Below, in pieces: positions 8,212 to 14,203 of a stretch of DNA of 25,807 bases. How positions within the stretch are numbered: the stretch's first letter is position 1; the number at the start of each line of letters is the position of its first letter. The translations under genes were made by a program, and so were the position numbers. Origin of the DNA: Pseudomonadota bacterium (lineage in GTDB: Bacteria > Pseudomonadota > Gammaproteobacteria > Burkholderiales > Rhodocyclaceae); assembly GCA_009778425.1 (NCBI GenBank), contig WRJU01000248.1, forward strand, positions 1 through 25,807, in the 5' to 3' direction. Below the pieces are notes generated by a model, which saw only the letters and a program-made list of their open reading frames with translations, did not search any database and was not told the origin of the DNA.

Positions 8212-8708
8212 GTCCGGACGGTGTATTGCAAAAGGAAATTCGCCAGCGCTTCGAGGTCGTCGAGCGTGAAATGCGGCAGTTCCGGGTAAACCTCTGGGCA
8301 ATCGGTTGCGATGGCAATCAGGCCGTCGCCGATTTCGCAGCGTGGCGGTTTGCCTAGCCCACGGCGCAGGACTTCGATCTTCGGGCCGGGTACATGCGAA
8401 AAACCTTCGGCCAGCACAATATCGGCTTCACCCAGAAAGCGCCTGGCCAGTTGCACCGGTTCGCGCTCCTCAATGGCATCCGCGACCAATTGCAGTGCGT
8501 TTGTGGTGACGAGCATGCTGAGGGCGGCTCCCGCGTTCTTGTAGCGCCAACTGTCCTTGCCTTCGGTATCGAGCTGGACTTTGTGATGGGCATGTTTGAT
8601 GGTGGCGACGCGTATTCCCCGGCGGGCCAGTTCCGGGATGAGCCGTTCGATGAGGGTGGTTTTGCCGGAATTGGAGTGTCCGACGAAGATGAAAACGGGA
8701 GGAGACAT
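8208..8708 (-). CDS. mobB: Molybdopterin-guanine dinucleotide biosynthesis adaptor MobB
   Basis: MobB is a GTP-binding P-loop protein that assists MobA in making or delivering bis-MGD; it is not strictly essential in E. coli. The 166-residue protein has the Walker A motif GHSNSGKTTL at about residues 9-18 and the typical follow-up VATIKHAHHKVQLDTEGKDS, in which the Asp-Thr-Glu-Gly-Lys-Asp part is characteristic. Length matches E. coli MobB (175). It starts 15 bases after moaE and overlaps mobA by four bases. Confidence 0.94.
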   Translation of the reverse strand: MSPPVFIFVGHSNSGKTTLIERLIPELARRGIRVATIKHAHHKVQLDTEGKDSWRYKNAGAALSMLVTTNALQLVADAIEEREPVQLARRFLGEADIVLAEGFSHVPGPKIEVLRRGLGKPPRCEIGDGLIAIATDCPEVYPELPHFTLDDLEALANFLLQYTVRT

Positions 8709-8723
8709 GTTTTTTTAGAGGCT

Positions 8724-9149
8724 CTAAGGATGTGGAGTAACCCAGGATTCGCCCTGGGGGGTAACTTCTTTTTTCCAGATTGGCGCGCGCGCCTTGAGTT
8801 CGTCGATCAACCAGCGGCAGGCGTCGAATGCGGGAGCGCGGTGTTCCGCGCCCACGACGATAAGGACGATGTTCTCTCCCGCGCGCACAGTGCCCAGGCG
8901 GTGGACGATGCGCGCATCGATGAGGCCGAACTGTGCAATGGCTTCATCGCGCAGGCGGATCAATTCGGAGAGCGCCATGCCGTGATAGGCGTCGAACGTG
9001 ATCTCGCAGACTTCGCGTTCCCCGGAAAAGTCGCGCGCGCAGCCAAGGAAGGTACTGATGCCGCCGATGCGTTTCGAGGCCGCGCGCAAGGCGGCGACTT
9101 CCGCATCGAGGGAGAAATCTTCTGTTTGCAGACGGACGGCTTGAATCAA
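8724..9149 (-). CDS. moaE: Molybdopterin synthase catalytic subunit MoaE
   Basis: MoaE forms a heterotetramer with MoaD and converts precursor Z (cPMP) into molybdopterin, using the thiocarboxylate at the MoaD C-terminus as sulfur donor. The 141-residue protein contains GGISTFLGCARDFS, HRLGTVRAGENIVLIVVGAEHRA split over residues 88-110, and KARAPIWKKEV at about 119-129, which includes the conserved active-site lysines. Length is close to E. coli MoaE (150). It begins five bases after the moaD stop. The order moaD-moaE is the usual one. Confidence 0.96.
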   Translation of the reverse strand: MIQAVRLQTEDFSLDAEVAALRAASKRIGGISTFLGCARDFSGEREVCEITFDAYHGMALSELIRLRDEAIAQFGLIDARIVHRLGTVRAGENIVLIVVGAEHRAPAFDACRWLIDELKARAPIWKKEVTPQGESWVTPHP

Positions 9150-9154
9150 GGTTT

Positions 9155-9397
9155 TTATCCCCCGGAGAAGGCTGACATGAAAACGATCTCGGCACCATCG
9201 GCCAGCGGGAGCGTGTCCTGTTCACTGACACGCAGACCATTGACTGCCACGATGGAGACGATCTCGAAGGCTTCAGGATGACGTGCCCGCAGGGTGTCAC
9301 GCACATCTTGCCAGCGCAAGCCTTCCCGGAAATCCAGGCTGATCTGGCGCGCTCCGGCGCGTTCAGCGACCGGGCCGAAAAAGAGCACGTTAATCAT
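9155..9397 (-). CDS. moaD: Molybdopterin synthase sulfur carrier subunit MoaD
   Basis: MoaD is a small ubiquitin-fold protein whose C-terminal Gly-Gly is adenylylated by MoeB and converted to a thiocarboxylate that supplies sulfur to MoaE. The 80-residue product MINVLFFGPVAERAG ends in FMSAFSGG, with the required terminal GG. The ATG at 9397 overlaps the moaC stop by four bases, and 80 residues matches the family (81 in E. coli). A longer frame exists upstream but is the moaC gene read out of frame. Confidence 0.95.
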   Translation of the reverse strand: MINVLFFGPVAERAGARQISLDFREGLRWQDVRDTLRARHPEAFEIVSIVAVNGLRVSEQDTLPLADGAEIVFMSAFSGG

Positions 9398-9918
9398 GCG
9401 CTTGCTTCCCCGGCGGGAGCATTGCGCCGCCATGTGCCGCTTTTGCCCCCGCTTTTTTCTTCCAGTTGGATGTTTTCGATACGCATGCCCCGGTCGATGG
9501 CCTTGCACATGTCGTAGATGGTCAGCAATGCCCCGGAGGCAGCGGTGAGGGCTTCCATTTCGACTCCGGTCGGGCCGGTGCAGCGAGCCGTGACCCTGGT
9601 CTGGATGCCGACGCAGCCTTCGGCGTCCGCCGTGAGGATTTCACTGAATTCGACTTCGACGCCGGATAGCGGTAGGGGGTGGCACATCGGGATCAAGTCA
9701 GGGGTGTGCTTGGCGGCCATGACCGCCGCAACATCGGCGACGGCGAGCACGTTGCCTTTGGCGAGCGACCCGTCGCGGATGCGTTCCAGGGTTGCCGGGC
9801 GCATGCGCAGGATACCGCTCGCGGTCGCGGAGCGTTTGCCGTCCGGTTTGGTGGAGACATCGACCATGCGGGCGCGGCCCGTGGCGGAAAAATGGCTTAA
9901 GTTACCGGGTTCGTCCAA
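9394..9918 (-). CDS. moaC: Cyclic pyranopterin monophosphate synthase MoaC (TTG start)
   Basis: MoaC converts 3',8-cyclo-7,8-dihydro-GTP, the MoaA product, to cPMP. The protein has the family hallmarks ATGRARMVDVSTKPDGKR near the N-terminus, KGNVLAVADVAAVMAAK, the active-site stretch TPDLIPMCHPLPLSGVEV, and GPTGVEMEALTAASGALLTI. No ATG or GTG lies at the right place. The frame stays open upstream past 10,200 within moaA, but a TTG at 9918, five bases after a strong AAAGGAG ribosome site, gives LDEPGNLSHF just where MoaC proteins begin. This makes a 174-residue protein (E. coli 161). It ends in a four-base overlap with moaD. Confidence 0.93.
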   Translation of the reverse strand: MDEPGNLSHFSATGRARMVDVSTKPDGKRSATASGILRMRPATLERIRDGSLAKGNVLAVADVAAVMAAKHTPDLIPMCHPLPLSGVEVEFSEILTADAEGCVGIQTRVTARCTGPTGVEMEALTAASGALLTIYDMCKAIDRGMRIENIQLEEKSGGKSGTWRRNAPAGEASA

Positions 9919-9923
9919 GGAAG

Positions 9924-9930
9924 CTCCTTT
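9924..9930 (-). promoter_or_regulatory. Ribosome binding site that decides the moaC start
   Basis: The - strand reads AAAGGAG, then five bases, then TTG. This is one of the strongest ribosome sites in the Moco block, and there is no competing ATG or GTG start near the expected N-terminus, so it supports the TTG start of moaC. Confidence 0.8.
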
Positions 9931-9967
9931 CCGGAAGTGGGGAAGATGCAATGAAGAGGCGGGAGAG

Positions 9968-9995
9968 GGAAGCGCGGAAATAAATCGGCGCTTCC
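9968..9995. repeat. Inverted repeat in the moaA-moaC gap
   Basis: GGAAGCGC (9968-9975) and GCGCTTCC (9988-9995) form a perfect eight-base-pair stem with a 12-base AT-rich loop. It is not followed by a T-run on the - strand, so it is not a standard terminator. It may modulate transcript stability or partial termination between moaA and moaC. Confidence 0.5.
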
Positions 9996-10001
9996 TCAGG
10001 T

Positions 10002-11048
10002 TCAGCCTCCGATATACGACATTTCTATTCTTCCGGGTAGCGCCTCGGTCATTTCGTGGCGCAGTTGGGAATAGCGGTCGGCGCGGCAGTGCCAAGTGGC
10101 GGCGATGCGTTGCCGTAATGCTGCATCGTCGCCGGACTGGGCGCGCAGAAAGCTGCGCAGGTCGACGCCTTCGGTGGCGAAAAGGCAAGTGTAGAGCTTG
10201 CCATCCGTGGAGAGTCGCAGACGGCTGCATGTATGGCAGAACGCCTGTGTGACCGAGGTGATGACGCCGATTTCACCGCCGCCATCCCGGAATGCCCATC
10301 GTTGCGCTACCCCATTTTGGACATGTGGGTCGATGGGGGTCAGCGGGTATTCCTGGTCGATCCGGGCCAGAATTTCCCCAGCCGTTACCACGTCGTCGAG
10401 CCGCCAGCCATTGGTGTTGCCGACATCCATGTACTCGATGAAACGCATGATGACGCCGGTATGACGGAAATGGCGGACGAGCGGCAGGATTTCGCTCTCG
10501 TTGATGCCGCGCTTGACGACTGCGTTGACCTTGACCGGAGTCAGGCCTACGGACTGCGCGGCGGCAATGCCTTCGAGTACGGTTCCGGGCGGCACGCTGC
10601 TGCCGCTCATGCGGCGGAAGATGTTTTCATCCAATGCGTCGAGGCTGATGTTCAGCCGCTTCAGACCCGCGTCTTTCAGGGCGCGAGCCTTTTTCGCCAG
10701 CAGTGTACCGTTGCTCGTCATGGCGAGTTCGATGGGCTTACCGTCGTCGCCATGCAGTCCGGCCAGCATCTCGATCAGGCGCTCGATACCGTGCCGCAGC
10801 AACGGCTCGCCGCCGGAGAGACGTATCTTGCGTACGCCCAGCCCGATACATTGCCGGGCGGTGCGGACGATTTCTTCAAAACTCAGAAGCTCGGCATGGC
10901 GCAGGAAGACGAAATCCCGCCCGAAAACCTCGCCCGGCATGCAGTACGTACAGCGCAGGTTGCAGCGATCCGTCACGGAAATCCGCAGATCGCGCAGAGG
11001 GCGCTGCAAACTGTCGAGGCAAGGTTTCGCTCTCTGCGGATTGCACAT
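10002..11048 (-). CDS. moaA: GTP 3',8-cyclase MoaA (radical SAM)
   Basis: MoaA catalyses the first step of molybdenum cofactor synthesis, cyclising GTP in a radical S-adenosylmethionine reaction. The 348-residue protein has the N-terminal 4Fe-4S/SAM motif CNLRCTYC at about residues 29-36, SGGEPLLR, the MTSNGTLL segment, and the C-terminal second cluster in FCHTCSRLRLSTDGKLYTC. It ends MSYIGG with the catalytically important Gly-Gly tail. Length fits the family (329 in E. coli). An AAGGTG ribosome site precedes the ATG. It lies 31 bases after napC, so the Moco genes probably continue the nap transcript, and it is 83 bases before moaC. Confidence 0.97.
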   Translation of the reverse strand: MCNPQRAKPCLDSLQRPLRDLRISVTDRCNLRCTYCMPGEVFGRDFVFLRHAELLSFEEIVRTARQCIGLGVRKIRLSGGEPLLRHGIERLIEMLAGLHGDDGKPIELAMTSNGTLLAKKARALKDAGLKRLNISLDALDENIFRRMSGSSVPPGTVLEGIAAAQSVGLTPVKVNAVVKRGINESEILPLVRHFRHTGVIMRFIEYMDVGNTNGWRLDDVVTAGEILARIDQEYPLTPIDPHVQNGVAQRWAFRDGGGEIGVITSVTQAFCHTCSRLRLSTDGKLYTCLFATEGVDLRSFLRAQSGDDAALRQRIAATWHCRADRYSQLRHEMTEALPGRIEMSYIGG

Positions 11049-11079
11049 TACATCACCTTGGCGAATGGGTTGGTCGCTC

Positions 11080-11769
11080 TTATTTTGCGGAAGATTCTTC
11101 TTTCTTCACGACCTCAGGCCGGAAAATCTCCTCCGAGATACCTGGCGGATCGGCTTGGTTGATTTTCTGGTTGATTCTTGGCAGGCGATGCGCGATGCCT
11201 TTGTGGCAATCGATGCAGGTCTGCCCTTTCGACAACAGCCCGTCCTCGTGCTGCTGAACGGAACGGTAGCCTTGCTTGCTGAAGTCGAAAGATTTTGGAT
11301 CGTGGCAACTGCGGCATCCCTGCGAATCGCTGGTTTTCATGCGCTGCCATTCTCTTTGTGCCAATACCGCGCGTTTTTCCTCGAACTTTTCAGGCGTGTC
11401 GATGGAACCTATCAGGTTGTGCCAGACATCGTTGGCCGCCTCGATCTTGCGGAGAATCTTGGAAAACCCCTTCTCCGGCAGATGGCAATCTTTACAGGTC
11501 GGACGCACACCGCTACGGCTGGTGAAGTGGGCGCTGTACTGGTACTCCTTGTACACGTTGTCCTTCATTTCGTGACAACTGATACAAAACTCCTCCGTAT
11601 ACGTCTGATCCAGCACCGTGTTGAAAATAATCAGGAACAGGATGCCCAGAACGAAGGCTGCGACGACGGAAACCGACACGAGGCGTTTCTTCTCCCGCCT
11701 CCGCCGTCGTTTCATTTTCTGGGCGGGAGCGGGAGTGGAAGCGTTATCGGGGTGATCGGTATCCATCAT
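11080..11769 (-). CDS. napC: Tetraheme quinol dehydrogenase NapC
   Basis: NapC oxidises membrane quinol and passes electrons through NapB to NapA. The 229-residue protein has an N-terminal basic stretch (KMKRRRRREKKR, 18-29), a membrane helix (about 30-51) and four heme sites: CISCH at 62-66, CKDCH at 92-96, CRSCH at 152-156 and CIDCH at 185-189. This is the NapC/NirT family pattern. The start has two ATG codons in a row (11769 and 11766), and no clear ribosome site is visible; bases upstream on the - strand read TCCTCC, the opposite of a ribosome site. It follows napB by 27 bases and is the last nap gene. NapC plus NapGH gives the organism two routes for quinol oxidation. Confidence 0.94.
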   Translation of the reverse strand: MMDTDHPDNASTPAPAQKMKRRRRREKKRLVSVSVVAAFVLGILFLIIFNTVLDQTYTEEFCISCHEMKDNVYKEYQYSAHFTSRSGVRPTCKDCHLPEKGFSKILRKIEAANDVWHNLIGSIDTPEKFEEKRAVLAQREWQRMKTSDSQGCRSCHDPKSFDFSKQGYRSVQQHEDGLLSKGQTCIDCHKGIAHRLPRINQKINQADPPGISEEIFRPEVVKKEESSAK

Positions 11770-11796
11770 CTATGTGCCTGACAGTCGATAGGAGGA

Positions 11797-12252
11797 TTAT
11801 TTCGGGCCTGTGAAGGTGTTACCGACCAGCGGCTTGGCATCAACCTGGGGAACATGGCACTGCACACAGAAGTAGCGGCGAGACGAAACGACTTTCAAGG
11901 TCTTTCCGGTTGCGTCCTTGTAGTGGGAACTTCCGACTTTCGTGGCTTTTTCCTTTTTGTAATTCGCTTCGGAGTGGCAGTCCATGCACTTGTTGAAGTC
12001 CTTGGTGATGGGATACTCATCCACCGCGTGCGACACCAATGGCGGTTGATCGTCAAAATTGCGATCCACCGGCGCGGTTTCGAGCGCCTTCTTGAGCCCG
12101 TCGCCGGTAGGCGACTTTTCCGCCGCCGAAACGGGTGCGCCACGCAATGTGGCAAGACCGCCGTCGTCTGCTGCTTGGGAAATGCCGGAGAGCAGCATCA
12201 AACCCGTTGCCAGTACGGTGGCCGGGACGATAGCAAGGAAGCGTTTTTTCAT
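11797..12252 (-). CDS. napB: Periplasmic nitrate reductase diheme subunit NapB
   Basis: NapB is the small diheme cytochrome c that transfers electrons to NapA in the periplasm. The 151-residue product starts MKKRFLAIVP at an ATG that overlaps the napH stop by four bases and follows a GAGGAG ribosome site; the frame extends upstream, but those residues are napH sequence in another frame. A signal peptide (hydrophobic 6-24) ends near SQA-AD at about residue 28. Two heme sites, CMDCH at 89-93 and CVQCH at 129-133, and the HAVDEYPITKDFNKC context are typical NapB. Length matches E. coli NapB (149). Confidence 0.95.
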   Translation of the reverse strand: MKKRFLAIVPATVLATGLMLLSGISQAADDGGLATLRGAPVSAAEKSPTGDGLKKALETAPVDRNFDDQPPLVSHAVDEYPITKDFNKCMDCHSEANYKKEKATKVGSSHYKDATGKTLKVVSSRRYFCVQCHVPQVDAKPLVGNTFTGPK

Positions 12253-13247
12253 GATGAACTCCTCTGGTCGAAGCGATGGGTGAGTCTGAAAACCTGTTTG
12301 CCGCAGACATCTATGCAGCGCCCGCAGGTCGTGCAACGAGAATCGAGAATGACGGGGGTGTCCTGCCCCGCTTTTTTGAGTGCCGGACGGATGACTTGGG
12401 GTTCGGGACAGACGGCGAAGCAGTCCATGCAGTCGTCACAGGCATCCCGAAGGGGAGCCGCCACGCGCAACAGGGCGGTTTTGCCGAGCAGGCTGTAGAA
12501 CGCGCCCATTGGGCAAAGATGGCCGCACCAGCCCCGGCTGGCGACGAACAAATCGTAAAGAAACAGGGCGACGAGAATCCACAGCCCCGCGCCCATACCG
12601 AAAAACAGGCCGCGATGGGCGATTGAGACCGGATTGGCCCATTCCATGGCCAAGGTTCCGGTGAGCGCTGCGGCGACGAACGTCCCGCCCAGGAACCAGT
12701 AGCGGGTGTTGGCGTGGGGTGCGTGGTTGGATTTGATATTGAAGCGCCGACGCGTCCACGAAGCACCGTCGGTAATCATATTGACCGGGCAAACCCAGGA
12801 GCAGAACACACGCCCGCCGATAAGCATGTAAAAGGCGGCCAGGATGAGCGCGCCGACGACGGCGGTCGCCGCAGGCAGGAAGCCCGCAGCCAGCATTTGC
12901 AGGAAGATGTAGGGGTCGGTCAGGGGGATAGTGTCCAGCACAAGGCTGGAGGACAGGTTGCCCTTGATGATCCAGAAAACATCAGTCGGGGGCGGAGCCT
13001 TCTGTGCAAGACCAGAGGGCAGGCTGGAAACCAGATTGCCCGTATTGACCAGGGATACGGCCTCTTGTTCGGGACTGGAGGAGGCGCTGCCCTTGCTGAT
13101 CCAGATGCCGAACCATGGGCTGATCATGAAGAGGGCCAGGATAAGCAACTGGCTGATACGGCGCAGCAACAGCCACTTGTGAGCCACAAGCCAGCCCTTG
13201 CTTGCGATGGCGTCCTGTCCGGGTCTGTTCTGGGTGCGAGCGATCAT
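12249..13247 (-). CDS. napH: Quinol dehydrogenase membrane component NapH, with an enlarged periplasmic loop
   Basis: NapH is a membrane iron-sulfur protein that with NapG passes electrons from quinol to periplasmic nitrate reductase. The 332-residue protein has four membrane helices, the paired cysteine motifs CSWVCP (149-154) and CGHLCP (241-246), and two C-terminal 4Fe-4S sites, cysteines 270/273/276/280 and 305/308/311/315. It is longer than E. coli NapH (287). The extra length lies mainly between residues 50 and 92, after the first helix, where a WI-KG-SSS-type motif occurs three times. The gene overlaps napG upstream and napB downstream by four bases each, so translation is coupled. Confidence 0.94.
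   Translation of the reverse strand: MIARTQNRPGQDAIASKGWLVAHKWLLLRRISQLLILALFMISPWFGIWISKGSASSSPEQEAVSLVNTGNLVSSLPSGLAQKAPPPTDVFWIIKGNLSSSLVLDTIPLTDPYIFLQMLAAGFLPAATAVVGALILAAFYMLIGGRVFCSWVCPVNMITDGASWTRRRFNIKSNHAPHANTRYWFLGGTFVAAALTGTLAMEWANPVSIAHRGLFFGMGAGLWILVALFLYDLFVASRGWCGHLCPMGAFYSLLGKTALLRVAAPLRDACDDCMDCFAVCPEPQVIRPALKKAGQDTPVILDSRCTTCGRCIDVCGKQVFRLTHRFDQRSSS
12946..13104 (-). repeat. Threefold degenerate repeat inside napH
   Basis: Within napH, the 30-base blocks at 12946-12975 and 13075-13104 match at 25 positions, and a weaker middle copy begins at 13024. Offsets are 78 and 51 bases, both multiples of three. The translated copies read WIIKGNLSSSL, VNTGNLVSSL and WISKGSASSS. Only the first of these, as WIxKGNLSSS followed by PLTDP, is usual in NapH, so the others look like in-frame duplication of the loop. 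Confidence 0.6.
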
Positions 13248-14176
13248 GGCCTGCGCTCCGGATCAGAACCGTTGAGTAAACTCGGATCGAAGGGGGGAGG
13301 ATCATCGCCGGAGCCGGTGTTCGTGGGCGCGTCCTCGTAGACGCGGGTATCCCCGAATCGCTTGTTTTCCAGCCCGCGTACCGGAAGTTCCAACTGGTCG
13401 CCGATCAGCGAGCCTCCGTGTTTTTCCCGTTCTTCCCATCCCTTGCGGTAATGTTCGCCACCCTTGCCCTGAGCCAGCGTGGGCGGCAGCACCCTGATGG
13501 CCGTTTCTTCCAGGATGCAGGATTTTTCGCACAGGCCGCAGCCGGTGCAGTATCCCGAGTGCACCTCGGGCAGAAGCATGGCGTGGCGGTCGGAGCGGGG
13601 GTTGTGTCGTTTTTCCAGCGTAATGGCCTTGCCGATGAGCGGGCAGGCGTTATAGCAAATCTCGCAACGCAGCCCGAGGAAAGCGACGCAGTTTTCCTGG
13701 TCGACAAGGACGGCCAGCCCCATGCGCGCCTTGTTGATGCTGGGCTTGGCGTCGGGCGTCTTGTCGGCATCGTCGATCAGAGTCTTCGGGTCGAGCGCGC
13801 CCGTGGGACAGTTCTTGATGCAGGGAATGTCCTCGCACATCTCGCATGGGCCGGTTCGGGCCGTGAAGTACGGCGTGCCGGTCGGTACGGGGTCGCCCGG
13901 CGCGGCGAGTTTCAGGATGTCGTAAGGGCAGTCCCGGACGCACAAGCCGCAACGTGTGCAGGCTGCGAGAAATTCCGCCTCCGGCAGCGCGCCGGGAGGC
14001 CGCAGGGCCAGCGCGGGGAGCGCGCTGGCCTGACGGGAGTAGATACCAACGCCCATTGCCATGAGGCAGCCGCCGCCCGCCGCCCCGGCCATTCCGGAGA
14101 GGAATTTCCGCCGCCCCGGAGAAACCGTGGGTTTCTCCGGGGTTTTGGCGCGTTCAACGGCTTTCTCCGCGTTCAT
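13244..14176 (-). CDS. napG: Quinol dehydrogenase periplasmic ferredoxin component NapG
   Basis: NapG is a periplasmic or membrane-attached polyferredoxin exported by the Tat system; with NapH it channels electrons from quinol. The 310-residue protein has a twin-arginine signal GRRKFLSGMAG (21-31) followed by a hydrophobic stretch. Four 4Fe-4S sites follow, at cysteines 73/76/79/83, 111/114/119/123, 163/171/174/178 and 210/213/216/220. It is longer than E. coli NapG (231) because of an acidic, proline-rich tail of about 70 residues after the last cluster. It follows napA by 27 bases and overlaps napH by four. Confidence 0.95.
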   Translation of the reverse strand: MNAEKAVERAKTPEKPTVSPGRRKFLSGMAGAAGGGCLMAMGVGIYSRQASALPALALRPPGALPEAEFLAACTRCGLCVRDCPYDILKLAAPGDPVPTGTPYFTARTGPCEMCEDIPCIKNCPTGALDPKTLIDDADKTPDAKPSINKARMGLAVLVDQENCVAFLGLRCEICYNACPLIGKAITLEKRHNPRSDRHAMLLPEVHSGYCTGCGLCEKSCILEETAIRVLPPTLAQGKGGEHYRKGWEEREKHGGSLIGDQLELPVRGLENKRFGDTRVYEDAPTNTGSGDDPPPFDPSLLNGSDPERRP

Positions 14177-14203
14177 GGCTTGGCGCTTTCAGCGAAAAAC
14201 TCT

